Origin: Chloroflexota bacterium
GTDB taxonomy: Bacteria > Chloroflexota > Anaerolineae > Anaerolineales > Anaerolineaceae
Direction: 5' to 3'
DNA: 64,000 nt
Assembly (NCBI GenBank): GCA_004347695.1
Contig: SLTK01000007.1
Location: 1,009,493 to 1,073,492, forward strand
Positions 16,873-26,368 of this stretch are shown here, in pieces. Positions within the stretch are counted from its first letter, which is position 1. Every line of letters starts with the position of its first letter. The position numbers were made by a program, and so were the translations under genes. A model generated the notes under the pieces. The model was not told the origin of the DNA. It made no database searches and saw nothing but the letters and a program-made list of their open reading frames with translations.

Positions 16873-17874
16873 TTACCCATTTCGGGTTTCGAGCGCCTTA
16901 AGCAATTCGACGTTACCTTGAGGGGCGCCGGGATTGGTCTGGTTGCCGCGGATGTGCATAATCCGGCTAAACCCGCAGCGCGTCCAAAACCGCAGCGCCC
17001 GCCAGTTTTTTAATCCTACCACCACGCGCGCATCGTGAAAACCTGCCTGCAGCACCAAACGAGCCAACTCGGCAACGATCACCTGACCAAATCCGCGCCC
17101 CTGCCACGCCGGCCGCATATAAAAACTGCTGATGTAAATGGTTTCAGGAGTTGGGTAACCGAAGTAAACATTGAGAAAGCCGATTGTGTCGCGGCTTTCG
17201 ATATCGCGGATCAGGTAGAGTCTTTCGCGCCAGGGCACGCCGCCCGGCGGCAGGACTGCATGACTCACCTCTCGCTGGGCCTGCTCCTGTGGGTTACCCG
17301 GTTTGCCGCTGATTTCCAACGCTTCGGTGTTTTCGCCCAAAATCATGGCCACTGCACCGGTAGCCTGATCGTCAGCCTCCACCATAAAGCACAAATTGGT
17401 TTCCCAACGACTTGGCAAATATTGTACCGGGCGCCCTTCCTTGCGCATCCAATAATGGACCTCAGTCTCGCCAAAGATCTGGAACCCAAGCCGTTCGTAT
17501 AACGGACGCGCCGGGGTGTTTTTTAAGGTACGCAAACTGACCGGCAAGCCGCGTGCAGCAGCTCGCTCCAACAGGTCGGTAATGAGCGTAGTGCCGATTC
17601 CCATCCCCTGATAAGCTGGCAACAGTTCAATGGAAGAAAGGATGTATCCCAGGGGAGTCTCCTCGACGGCCAGCACCCCAACATCCACACGCTGGTATTG
17701 GATCACCTGGTTATGCAGTGTGCTGTAATTTTCGAGATAGTAGCTGCGCTGGAAGGCTTCATCCCAACCATAAACAGCCGAGACATGTGGTTTCAGGGCG
17801 GTCACATGCAAATCCCAGAGAAAATTCGCGTCGTTTTGCTCTGCCGGACGCAGCGAGATATCACTCATTTCCAT
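16873..17874 (-). CDS. Tandem GNAT acetyltransferase-domain protein
   Basis: About 333 residues from the ATG at 17874; ATGs at 17910 and 17868 are alternatives, and GGGAGG lies between the first and the others. There are two GNAT domains. The first (about 1-140) has acetyl-CoA loop YQGMGIGTTLITDLLERA. The second (about 150-333) has WQGRGFGQVIVAELARLVLQAGF and ends LRFWTRCGFSRI. Such proteins transfer an acetyl group to amines of small molecules or proteins; the substrate is not predictable. The reading frame starts close to or overlapping the 3' end of the glycosyltransferase gene, which suggests co-transcription. Confidence 0.85.
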   Translation of the reverse strand: MEMSDISLRPAEQNDANFLWDLHVTALKPHVSAVYGWDEAFQRSYYLENYSTLHNQVIQYQRVDVGVLAVEETPLGYILSSIELLPAYQGMGIGTTLITDLLERAAARGLPVSLRTLKNTPARPLYERLGFQIFGETEVHYWMRKEGRPVQYLPSRWETNLCFMVEADDQATGAVAMILGENTEALEISGKPGNPQEQAQREVSHAVLPPGGVPWRERLYLIRDIESRDTIGFLNVYFGYPTPETIYISSFYMRPAWQGRGFGQVIVAELARLVLQAGFHDARVVVGLKNWRALRFWTRCGFSRIMHIRGNQTNPGAPQGNVELLKALETRNG

Positions 17875-17902
17875 ACCTGAATCGTTCCTCCCTCCCTCTG
17901 GC

Positions 17903-18607
17903 TCATCCATTCAGATCGTTCCGGGCTGCGCGAACCATCCGGCCTGCTTTCCAGGAGATTTGTAAGAATTTTGCCAGATGGCTCAACGGATGGATGTGAC
18001 TCTTTTCACCCGCATAAATCGTACGGATGGGAACCCAGTCCAACGAATATTTTTCGAGTACACAGGTAACGAGCATTTCCACTTCGAATTCAAAACCCGA
18101 TTCACGATTATTCTGAATCGCCAGTAAAAGCCGGCGGCTGATCAGACGGTAACCGGATTGATTATCCGGCACGGGCTGGCGGATTGCCCGCGAAAACAGC
18201 GCCGTGCCAAGTGTGTTTGCCAGACGGCGCACCAGCGGCATGCTGCTAAAATCTCGCCGCCCGATAATCAAATCTGCACCGGTCCTGCGGTACGCTGCCA
18301 GGAATGTGGGAATTTCCGCCGGGTCATGCTGGCCGTCAGCATCCAGGGTCAATACCGCCTGGTAGCCGCGCTCGAGCGCAGCCGCAAAGCCTGCTCGCAG
18401 GGCAGCGCCTTTTCCTTGATTGGGCTGCTGGGATAGCACCTCGGCGCCGGCATCCAGGGCATGTTGCGCCGTGCCATCATTCGAGCCATCGTCAACCACC
18501 AGAACCGGCAGGTAGGCCAGAGCAGCGCGCACGACTGGCGCAACCCGGTCTCCCTCGTTGTAAGCCGGAATGAGGGCCAGGATTTTTGCTTCGGTCAGAT
18601 CAGACAT
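17903..18607 (-). CDS. Family 2 glycosyltransferase
   Basis: 234 residues with a GT-A fold of the dolichyl-phosphate mannosyltransferase/undecaprenyl type: ALIPAYNEGDRV, VVDDGSNDGT, TLDADGQHDPAEIP and DNQSGYRLISRR. There are no C-terminal membrane helices. It probably uses a nucleotide sugar to load a lipid carrier or build a surface glycan. Neighbours on the same strand are the PAS protein upstream and the GNAT protein downstream; neither defines the glycan. Confidence 0.9.
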   Translation of the reverse strand: MSDLTEAKILALIPAYNEGDRVAPVVRAALAYLPVLVVDDGSNDGTAQHALDAGAEVLSQQPNQGKGAALRAGFAAALERGYQAVLTLDADGQHDPAEIPTFLAAYRRTGADLIIGRRDFSSMPLVRRLANTLGTALFSRAIRQPVPDNQSGYRLISRRLLLAIQNNRESGFEFEVEMLVTCVLEKYSLDWVPIRTIYAGEKSHIHPLSHLAKFLQISWKAGRMVRAARNDLNG

Positions 18608-18654
18608 TCTGAAAGTGAATCAACTCTTTGGCAGTCAGCCTTCTCAACCGCAAT

Positions 18655-18996
18655 CTAGCCGCGAACAAAATGCGGCATCTCGAAAGGAATCTCCAGGGAT
18701 AACTCGACAAACCCGGCGAAAACGCCGGTATCAAACCAGGGCACCTGGTAAATCAGCTTTTTCACGCCTTTTTTCTCGATAGTGTAGATGTTCGACTGTT
18801 CGTTGGCGATCATCGCCTGTAATTTTTTGCGCGACTCCTCGGAATGGCAGCCCCATAAGTTGGTGCCGATCAATTTTTCGCCCCCATCATTAGCAAAAGT
18901 TTGAATGGCTTTGTCATTCATTTCCAGAATGATGCCGTCCCGGTCGCAGACTGTTACTGCGCCGGGGAAACCCTTGATCCAGGCGTGTTCTGGCAT
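18655..18996 (-). CDS. Single PAS-domain protein
   Basis: 113 residues from the ATG at 18996, which follows GGAGAG; an ATG four codons upstream is possible. The whole protein is one PAS fold: FPGAVTVCDRDGIILEMNDKAIQTF, then GTNLWGCHSEESRKKLQAMI and a beta sheet ending in FVELSLEIP. There is no kinase or cyclase output domain. It could be a sensor that signals through contact with another protein, or a small ligand-binding protein. The ligand is unknown. It lies just upstream of the glycosyltransferase gene. Confidence 0.8.
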   Translation of the reverse strand: MPEHAWIKGFPGAVTVCDRDGIILEMNDKAIQTFANDGGEKLIGTNLWGCHSEESRKKLQAMIANEQSNIYTIEKKGVKKLIYQVPWFDTGVFAGFVELSLEIPFEMPHFVRG

Positions 18997-19140
18997 GCGT
19001 CTCTCCATTAAGGAAGGTTGGGGTGATCGCTGATGAGTAAAGCGGATGCTAATATCTTGATTCTACCTTGAACGGGGGTTCGCTGTGTACGGAACGGGTC
19101 ATGATTAATGTCATAACAGCCGGTTCCCACAGCATAGGGC

Positions 19141-20985
19141 TCATTTTTTCAAGTGGTACGGCACGTCGATGATGATATTCTGGAAACCATTTTTTCGGCG
19201 CCGGTAAAGAAGCGCCTTCTTGATTTCATCAGCCAACTGGTTATGCAAAATTTCTTGCCAGGATGAGGCCGGAATTAATTCTGGCAGCACCAGCACCGAC
19301 TGCTGACCGTCGTGGGCCTCCAAATCGGTTTGATCCAGGAACTTAAGCAGAGGTTCCACGATCGACCGGTATGGCGAAGGCACCACAACAAAGTTTACAT
19401 CCGGGAACCATTCATTCCAGTGTTTTCGAAGCACGACTTCATCTGAACTCGGGTCCACATCGATATACACTGCAGTTACATCATCGGTGAGCGAGCGGGC
19501 CAGATTGACCGCATCGACCATGCCGCGATGGACGCCGGAAACGGGTATCACCACCCGCGGTTTGGGCAGAGGGCGCAGGGAAGGCGGCACTCCACTCATG
19601 GATAGTTGTTTCCCCACCATACGATAATGCTCGCGAATTTTTAGAAATAAATACACCGTTGCAGGAATAACGATAATAGAAATCCACGCCCCGCCCAGAA
19701 ATTTGCTGATCCCGATGACCAGCAGCGTAATGGCCGTGACCAGCGCGCCTAACCCATTGATGAACGCTTTAACTTGCCAATCTCTTTCTTTTGATTTGAA
19801 CCAGTGCACAACCATGCCAGCCTGAGAGAGGGTGAAAGCGGTAAAGGCGCCTACCGCAAAAAGCGGCACCAATGCATGTGAATCCCCATTGAACACCACA
19901 ATCAGGAAAGCTGTAAATCCCGTGAGAATATAAATGCCGTTATGAAACACCAGTCGGTCGCCAACATTAAATAACTGGCGCGGCATAAACTGATCCTTTG
20001 CCAGGATGGCAGTTACCCGTGGAAAGCCAGCGAAACTGGTGTTGGCTGCCACCGCCAAAACCGCCAATGTTGAAAATTGCACCAGGTAATAGCCTGTCCC
20101 ATTACCCAGCACCCGGCGGGCCAGAGCCGAAAGAATTGTTTCGCCGGTGCCGGCTACCACTCCGAAAAATTGCGTCAACCCGATGCTGCCCAGGAACAAA
20201 GCGCCCATCAAGATTGCCATAATGATTAATGTTTTACGCGCATTCACCCATTCCGGCGGCTTAAAAGCCGGTGTCCCATTGCTAATGGCCTCGATCCCGG
20301 TTAGCGCGGTACAGCCGGCTGAAAAAGCATGCAGCACCAGTAATATGGCAAGCGGCTCGACTGCAGGCGGCGCAACGGCGGCCAGCGGCGTCGGGGTCTC
20401 CTGAATAATAGCCTTGACCAGACCAAATACAAGCATGCCAAAAAACGAGAACAGGAACAGGTATACAGGCACTGCCATCACCGTGCCGGATTCGCGCAGC
20501 CCGCGTAAGTTAAGGACGGCAATCAATAACAGCAGACCCAGCGCCAACCAGACTCGATAGGCTGCTAACTCGGGAAACGCGGATGTGATGGCGGCTACAC
20601 CGGCAGTCAAGCTGACGGCGGCTGTCAGCACATAATCCAACAGTAAAGCGGCGCCTGCCACCAGGCCGGGGTAGGTTCCCAAATTCTCGCGGGCTACAAT
20701 GTAAGACCCGCCGCCGGATGGGTATCCGCGAATGGTCTGGGAATACGATAACGCCACGATCCCTAACAGAAAGGCGATCGCCAGGGCGATTGGAAACTGA
20801 AGCGACAAACCCGCCGAACCGGCTACCAGCAGGCCCAGATAAATTTCTTGATTGGCGTATGCGATCGACGATAAGGCGTCGGGGGAAAATGCTGCTAAAG
20901 CTCTGACTTTATTGAGCCGCTTTTCACCCAGTAATTCGGTTGGCAGGGGCGAGCCGATGATTAAATATTTTAGCTTATTGAGCAT
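19141..20985 (-). CDS. APC-superfamily amino acid permease with C-terminal cytoplasmic domain
   Basis: 614 residues. About twelve helices fill residues 40-440, with the APC helix-1 pattern FSPDALSSIAYANQEIY and a GYPSGGGSYIVARENLG loop. A soluble tail of about 165 residues (LPKPRVVIPVSGVHRGMVDAVNLARSL...) resembles a universal-stress-like nucleotide-binding domain, as in the large APC permeases of Gram-positives and Chloroflexota. Likely role: uptake of amino acids or potassium, regulated through the tail. It is monocistronic by spacing, and the substrate is not defined. Confidence 0.9.
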   Translation of the reverse strand: MLNKLKYLIIGSPLPTELLGEKRLNKVRALAAFSPDALSSIAYANQEIYLGLLVAGSAGLSLQFPIALAIAFLLGIVALSYSQTIRGYPSGGGSYIVARENLGTYPGLVAGAALLLDYVLTAAVSLTAGVAAITSAFPELAAYRVWLALGLLLLIAVLNLRGLRESGTVMAVPVYLFLFSFFGMLVFGLVKAIIQETPTPLAAVAPPAVEPLAILLVLHAFSAGCTALTGIEAISNGTPAFKPPEWVNARKTLIIMAILMGALFLGSIGLTQFFGVVAGTGETILSALARRVLGNGTGYYLVQFSTLAVLAVAANTSFAGFPRVTAILAKDQFMPRQLFNVGDRLVFHNGIYILTGFTAFLIVVFNGDSHALVPLFAVGAFTAFTLSQAGMVVHWFKSKERDWQVKAFINGLGALVTAITLLVIGISKFLGGAWISIIVIPATVYLFLKIREHYRMVGKQLSMSGVPPSLRPLPKPRVVIPVSGVHRGMVDAVNLARSLTDDVTAVYIDVDPSSDEVVLRKHWNEWFPDVNFVVVPSPYRSIVEPLLKFLDQTDLEAHDGQQSVLVLPELIPASSWQEILHNQLADEIKKALLYRRRKNGFQNIIIDVPYHLKK

Positions 20986-21242
20986 AAAATGCCTGAGTGG
21001 CGTAATTCCAGTAGGATTCTATCACCAGTGAAAATTAAAGGCTGGATTAAGAAGTGGCAATTCTTGAGCCTCAATCCAACCTTCAAAGCCCGGTAAATCT
21101 CCTGATTTTCTAGTCAATGCGAGTTTGGGATAACGAAATCCATCAAAATGTCATCCTGCTCACAGAGCATGCTTTGCATGAGCAGCCCAAAAAGCGCTCG
21201 CTCAGGTTGCAACCTCAGCCTGCGCAATCTATTGGGGTTGTC

Positions 21243-23975
21243 TCAGGTCAAAATAACGATCTTTCCGCTCGAACCGTCCAGCCGGATGCGCATGCCGGTT
21301 TTCAGGCGGGTGGTGGCCTGGTCCACCCCGACCACTGCCGGGATGCCATATTCGCGCGCCACGACCGCGCCATGGGTCATCATGCCGCCGACCTCCATGA
21401 TCAGCCCGCCTGCGGTCAGGAACAGCGGCGTCCAGGACGGATCGGTGCCCGGGCAGACCATAATTTCGCCGGGGAGCAAACCGGCCTGATGCGGGTTCAA
21501 CACCACGCGCGCATTGCCCTCCACACTGCCCGGCGAGACCGGGCTGCCTGCCAGGCTGTCCGCCCCCGCTGCGGCGTTGATTCCGGCATAAAAAGCTCGC
21601 CCGTCGCTGAGCAGCAGGCGCGGAATCTGGCGGCGGTGCATTTCGAGGTCATAAGCGTGCCGGCGGCTGACGATGCGCTCTCGCAGAACCGGCGACCCTC
21701 CCTGTTTTGCCAGTTCTTCCAACTCTTTATAGGTCAGGAAAAACAGATCGTCAGCCTTATCTATTTCTCCGTCAGCAGCCAATTCCTTACCGCAGGAGAG
21801 CAGCTCCTGGCGGATGAGATTGAACAACCGCACAGCGAAAAATTTTGGGTTTTCGCGCATGCCGAGCAGTTGGCGCATACGGCTGGCGAAAAATCTTGCC
21901 AGCCTGGCTTTAAACCAGCCACCGTGGCTGGCGCGCAAGCAGGCGATTAATTGCTCCAGCGCAGCCGTGGCAGAACCAGCGCTGCGCTGGAAAATGATAT
22001 TCGGCGCTTGCGCAGGATCATCCATTTTCAGATAGCCAACCAGCGCTTCGATCACCGGTGTCGGGTTTTCAACCCAGCGCTCGCGCCCGAGATCGATTTC
22101 AGCCAATCCGCGTCCGCCGTAAAGATCAATAAACGGCTGAAGTGCGGCTTTGGCCCCTGAAATGATTGACCCGTCTTTCCAGGCATTGCCTAATTCCTCT
22201 GGTGTCATAGATTGGAAGTATTGCAATAGACTTGCATCCCGTTGGATCCCCTGAGCGGTTTGCCAGAGGATTAAATCCATTTCAGTGGTCGGGTTGTGAG
22301 GCACTCCCCGGGTAATTTCCAATACCAGGTTGCGGTTGGCATGCTTCCCGCTGTCGCTCTCACTCCCGGGCAGGCTGTCAGCCAGTTTGTTGAGCGCGTT
22401 GAGCGAGGCCATGCCAGCGGCAACGCCGGAGACAAAGCGCAGAAAGGTATATGGCAGCCGTAGAGTGACGATATTCGGCAGCAAACCGGCTACCCGCGCG
22501 AGTCGGGGGCGGCCGGTCTGGTTGATTGCGGCAATATTCGCTTTGATTTCGTCTAGCAGCTTCTCGCCGTCGGCGACGAGTGCTGCCCTTCGCCTGGCTG
22601 GAGCGGCAAGATTGAGGAGCAGATTTCCGGCCAGCGGGAACGCCAGATGCGCGATCTGCCGCCGCGCCCGCCAACTGATGCCTGGCCTTCCGGGCTGCAC
22701 GCGCGGGTCATTCCAGATTTCGTTTATCGCCTGCTGGACGCTCGGTTCGATCATCCCCAAACCGGCGCGGACCAGTTTGCGGCCAATCGAGTTTCGCATG
22801 GGCGTGGTTATATTCATCCAGAGCCGCTCACCGGCAGTAAAAACGATGGTCTGGGTCTCGGCTGTGACGCGAAAATTCAACAACCCGGCTGCGATGGACA
22901 CGATCCACTGCATGGTATCCCTGCCAAGTGGGGTGATCGGCGTCAGCAGACCTTGAATGGCGCCGAATGATGCCATGACCTTAAGCGGTTCGGCTGGCAT
23001 GCCTTCCGGTGTGGGATAAAGCGAGGTGATCGGACGCGATTGCAGGATATACAAGTGGTTGCTTGCCCAGGCCCATTCGATGTCCTGCGGCAGGCCGTAA
23101 TGATATTCGATCTGCCGCCCGAGGCGCGCCAGGTTTAATATTTGCTCGTCCGGCAAGGCCTGTTGGCGGCTGCGATCCGCTTCCTGCCAGGCAGTACCAC
23201 CGCCGGATTGACCGTGCAGCGCTTTGGTTTTAGCGCCCAGGTTCTTGCGAATGATCTTTTCTGCAATGGCATCCACAACATAGTGATCGGGTTCGACCTG
23301 GCCGGACACCAGCGCCTCGCCCAGCCCGAATGCGGCATCCACCACCATTTCGCTGCGCAGCCCGGTCAACGGATTGGCGGTGAACAATACGCCGGATACG
23401 TCACTGGACACCATGCGTTGTACCACCACCGCCAGCGCCAGGCCGGCATGCGAAATGCCATTATGGGTGCGGTAACCGATGGCGCGGGCGGTCCACAGGG
23501 AACTCCAGCAATCCACCACCGCATTCCGCAGCGCTGTATCATCGATGATGTTGAGGTAAGTATCCTGCTGACCGGCAAAAGAAAGCTCGAGCGTATCCTC
23601 GGCGGTGGCAGAGGAGCGCACTGCTACCGGCGGCATTCCAAGCGCTGCATAGGCAAAATGCAGGTCAGCTTCCAGCGGCGGGGGCATTCGACCGGTAGCA
23701 AAAAGCTCTCGGATTTGCTGTGAGGATGCCTCCAACGCGTCCGGGTCAAGCGAAGCTTCGGCCGGCAAGGATGCCAGAATGCGTTCCTCCAACTGGTTGC
23801 CTGTGATATAGTCGCGATAGGCCTGGGTGGTGAGGATGAAGCCGTCGGGAACCGGCAGGCCAGCTTGTGCCAGCCGCGCCAGATTGGCGCCTTTGCCACC
23901 TGCCAATGCCGTCCAATCTGCCGGGGTGAGGTTCTGAGCATGAAAATTAATAATCCAACCCGCGGATTCAGGCAT
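21243..23975 (-). CDS. PEP synthase/rifampicin phosphotransferase-like enzyme
   Basis: 910 residues. Order: an ATP-grasp PPDK N-domain (about 10-320; GGKGANLARLAQAGLPVPDGF, RSSATAEDT, TANPLTG), a long helical middle (about 330-790) and a C-terminal swivelling His domain (about 810-910) with GGMMTHGAVVAREYG, His868. The PEP/pyruvate TIM-barrel domain of true PEP synthase is absent. This three-part order is that of rifampicin phosphotransferase (Rph), which moves the beta-phosphate of ATP to an acceptor. The middle domain sets the acceptor, and I cannot say whether it is rifampicin, pyruvate-like or unknown. No strong ribosome binding site is seen. Confidence 0.85.
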   Translation of the reverse strand: MPESAGWIINFHAQNLTPADWTALAGGKGANLARLAQAGLPVPDGFILTTQAYRDYITGNQLEERILASLPAEASLDPDALEASSQQIRELFATGRMPPPLEADLHFAYAALGMPPVAVRSSATAEDTLELSFAGQQDTYLNIIDDTALRNAVVDCWSSLWTARAIGYRTHNGISHAGLALAVVVQRMVSSDVSGVLFTANPLTGLRSEMVVDAAFGLGEALVSGQVEPDHYVVDAIAEKIIRKNLGAKTKALHGQSGGGTAWQEADRSRQQALPDEQILNLARLGRQIEYHYGLPQDIEWAWASNHLYILQSRPITSLYPTPEGMPAEPLKVMASFGAIQGLLTPITPLGRDTMQWIVSIAAGLLNFRVTAETQTIVFTAGERLWMNITTPMRNSIGRKLVRAGLGMIEPSVQQAINEIWNDPRVQPGRPGISWRARRQIAHLAFPLAGNLLLNLAAPARRRAALVADGEKLLDEIKANIAAINQTGRPRLARVAGLLPNIVTLRLPYTFLRFVSGVAAGMASLNALNKLADSLPGSESDSGKHANRNLVLEITRGVPHNPTTEMDLILWQTAQGIQRDASLLQYFQSMTPEELGNAWKDGSIISGAKAALQPFIDLYGGRGLAEIDLGRERWVENPTPVIEALVGYLKMDDPAQAPNIIFQRSAGSATAALEQLIACLRASHGGWFKARLARFFASRMRQLLGMRENPKFFAVRLFNLIRQELLSCGKELAADGEIDKADDLFFLTYKELEELAKQGGSPVLRERIVSRRHAYDLEMHRRQIPRLLLSDGRAFYAGINAAAGADSLAGSPVSPGSVEGNARVVLNPHQAGLLPGEIMVCPGTDPSWTPLFLTAGGLIMEVGGMMTHGAVVAREYGIPAVVGVDQATTRLKTGMRIRLDGSSGKIVILT

Positions 23976-24034
23976 GGGGCAGTCCTATCGATTTACGAGA
24001 ATGGGGGAATGTGACTAACGCTTACGCTTTGCGC

Positions 24035-25285
24035 CTACGCCTCTCGGCGTAACACAATGAGGGCAATATCATCCTGGCGTGGGGTGCCGCCGACAAAGGT
24101 GTGAACTTCTTCCAACAACAAGTGCTTGATATCGGTCACGCTGCGGTGAGTGTTGGCCAGCACCAGGTCGAGCAAGCGGTCCTCGCCGAACATCACCCCG
24201 TCGGGATTGGCGGCTTCGGTGATTCCATCGGTGTACAACACCAGCAGGTCGCCTGGCGCAAGTTTGACGATCTTTTGAGTCCAACGCCCGGTCTCGCTGG
24301 CGCCCAGAGCCATGCCGGTTGTGCGCAGCGCCTGAATCGGGTTTTTACCGTGCGGGTTGCTGATGATGTAACCTGGTGGATGCCCTGCGTTGGTATAGAT
24401 CAAGCGGCCAGTGTTTTGTTCCAGGATGCCGAAGAACGCAGTGACGAACATCGAGCCGCGCGTGTCGGTCAAAATACGCTCGTTGACCGCGCTCATGGTC
24501 AGGGATGGCAGGGTGGGAAAGCGCGCCGCGTAGGTGCGCATCAGCGAGCTGGAAAGCGCCATAAATAAGGCTGCGCCCATGCCTTTGTCCGAAACATCTG
24601 CAATCACCAGCCCCCATTTTTGCGAAGTAAGCGGGATAAAGTCATAAAAATCGCCTGAGGTTTCACGCGCCGGCTCCAGCTCGGCGGATATGTCCCAACC
24701 GGACAGTACCGGCGCTTTTTCGGGCAGGATGTCCGCCTGGATCTTGCCGGCCATGTACAACTCGCGTGCCACGGGATCACCGGCGCGCGCTGTCGCCGTC
24801 ACGACCGATGAGGTCGGTGATTTTAACGTAGAAACCCCGGCCCGATTGGATTTGGGAAGGGAAGGGTCGGGCGGAGCTGCTTCGACACGCAGAACTGGGG
24901 GAAGCGGTTCGCGCCGCACCCGATCAAAGGCAGCTTTAAACTCCTCTTCCGAGACATCGCGCGAGATGACGAACAACCGTTCGGCTGCCAGGTCTTCAAG
25001 CCCGGGGGCTTCATCCGGACAACTATGCAGAAGGATGATGCGGATCTGGCTGCATTCTTGGTGTATCGCGCGGGCTATTTTGCGGGCTTCCAGCGCATCT
25101 TTCAAATCGAGGAGCAGCAGGTCCGGCTGGGTTAATTTGCATAGTTGGAAAGCATCGTCGCCGTTCTGGGCTTCACCAACCAGTTGCACGCCTTTGATGG
25201 TTTGCAGGATATTGACCATGCCCCGCAGAAAGATAGGCTGGTCACAGGCAGTTGTTACGCGCAGGGACTGGTTCGATTCGCTCAT
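24035..25285 (-). CDS. Receiver-domain SpoIIE/PP2C-type serine phosphatase
   Basis: 416 residues from the ATG at 25285. An N-terminal receiver domain (1-120) keeps the phospho-acceptor Asp60 (LLLLDLK). The usual second acidic residue near the N-terminus is lost (ACDQP in place of DDHP), and the conserved Lys is Arg (VISRDVSEEEF), so it looks degenerate. After a linker, an RsbU/SpoIIE phosphatase domain (about 190-416) has SGDFYDF, IADVSDKGMGAALFM, YTNAGHPPGY, LYTDGITEA and RQDDIALIVL. It should dephosphorylate an anti-anti-sigma factor or similar; no partner is adjacent. It ends 60 bp before the PEP-synthase-like gene on the same strand direction. Confidence 0.92.
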   Translation of the reverse strand: MSESNQSLRVTTACDQPIFLRGMVNILQTIKGVQLVGEAQNGDDAFQLCKLTQPDLLLLDLKDALEARKIARAIHQECSQIRIILLHSCPDEAPGLEDLAAERLFVISRDVSEEEFKAAFDRVRREPLPPVLRVEAAPPDPSLPKSNRAGVSTLKSPTSSVVTATARAGDPVARELYMAGKIQADILPEKAPVLSGWDISAELEPARETSGDFYDFIPLTSQKWGLVIADVSDKGMGAALFMALSSSLMRTYAARFPTLPSLTMSAVNERILTDTRGSMFVTAFFGILEQNTGRLIYTNAGHPPGYIISNPHGKNPIQALRTTGMALGASETGRWTQKIVKLAPGDLLVLYTDGITEAANPDGVMFGEDRLLDLVLANTHRSVTDIKHLLLEEVHTFVGGTPRQDDIALIVLRREA

Positions 25286-25505
25286 CAAGGGTGTTCAGGC
25301 TTCCATCGTGCAGGTTGATTTGGATACCTCGGTTGATTTTACACGATAGTAGGCTAAGCCAACCGGCTTTCCCTGGATGAAAATCTTAAAATAATAAGTT
25401 AAGAGGCGGACAGATGGAGACCATCCTTGAAACTTCAACTGCTGGATGTGTAGAAAACGCCATCGCTCGGGTGGGGCAGCGCTCCCGTATTTCCAAATCC
25501 TGTAG

Positions 25506-25624
25506 GGGGCTGTCTCAAAAGCGGGCGGGCGTGGAAACCCGCCCCTACAGGTAGGGGATGGGTTCCATCCCATCCCGTATATGTGGTGGAATAAATGACA
25601 AATTTATTCTTTTGAGACAGCCCC
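25506..25624. mobile_element. MITE with perfect 16-bp terminal inverted repeats
   Basis: 119 bp bounded by GGGGCTGTCTCAAAAG and its exact complement CTTTTGAGACAGCCCC. No coding capacity. The interior has two hairpins (GGGCGGG...CCCGCCC and GGGATGGGTTCCATCCC-type). The termini resemble those of IS5/IS1182-group insertion sequences, from memory. Other copies: 16676-16793 (degenerate) and 63774-63850 (inverted, truncated). Confidence 0.92.
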
Positions 25625-25848
25625 GCATTTTCCTACGTCAAAGCCGGGCGAGAAACTCCTCGCCCCTGTTTTTACAGCCGCTCAGAAGGCAAAGACCAAC
25701 TTCTCGAACCCGCTCTGATTCATTAATCCCGTCGAATTCGACGGCATTGCCATCAACCATCGACCAGGCGGTTATGAGCCGCGCGCACATTCGATGGGAT
25801 AGGAGACTCCTTCGTGCATTGCACGTGCCTTTGATGCAACTTTTCCAC

Positions 25849-25877
25849 TTGACTTAATAGAACATAAATCCTATAAT
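25849..25877 (+). promoter_or_regulatory. Orphan sigma-A-like promoter
   Basis: TTGACT, 17 bp, TATAAT, reading rightwards into 25884 onward, where there is no gene on the plus strand. The next gene is on the other strand. A small RNA is possible. Confidence 0.5.
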
Positions 25878-25952
25878 ATCACTATCCCGTACTTTAACAA
25901 CCTGCTGCCAGCTCCAACATGTACCCCGTATTCCGTCCCTGAATCTCGCAAA

Positions 25953-26102
25953 GGGTATTCGTTTTTGATTTTTTTTACGAAACGAATACGAATACCCTGA
26001 CCCCCACCTGTAGGGCACATTCGCGCCATGACCCCCATGGCTGTGCAAAAATCCGCCAAATTAAGCTTATTCGTTTCGCGAATAATTTGAAACGAATACC
26101 CC
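25953..26102. repeat. Two inverted pairs of ATTCGTTT/AAACGAAT
   Basis: Pair 1: GGGTATTCGTTT (25953-25964) and AAACGAATAC (25980-25989). Pair 2: ATTCGTTT (26069-26076) and AAACGAATACCCC (26090-26102), with a TTATTCG/CGAATAA hairpin inside it. The pairs are about 110 bp apart. The wider stretch 25286-26368 contains no gene I can support: the minus-strand frames there run across the repeats and have no ribosome binding site. Bases 26250-26305 hold another dispersed repeat. Confidence 0.75.
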
Positions 26103-26368
26103 ATTTCCCGCAAAAAAAGGCGGTATGACCCATGAAGGCGGACTCGCGTCAAGCACACTGTGTGTTGTGCTTAAATGTTGAATACTTGGCTTGCCAACGC
26201 ATAGCGCGCGCATCGCGGTCTTTGCATCCCCGCCCACATCCATAGGGTGACCTGCGGGCAGGGCGCTCTGTGAGCGAGCGAAGCGAGAGGGACTGCGCGC
26301 CCCTACACGAACCGTGCGGCAAGAATATGTTAGATCACCCGCTATCCGGTTAATTGCCGCCAATTGTT

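Noticed and set aside
21117..21950. 277-codon plus-strand frame
   Set aside because: It lies over the PEP-synthase-like gene on the other strand, shows no family features and no ribosome binding site.
25871..26363. Two minus-strand frames of 95 and 98 codons
   Set aside because: They overlap inverted repeats and dispersed repeats; no ribosome binding sites or known domains.
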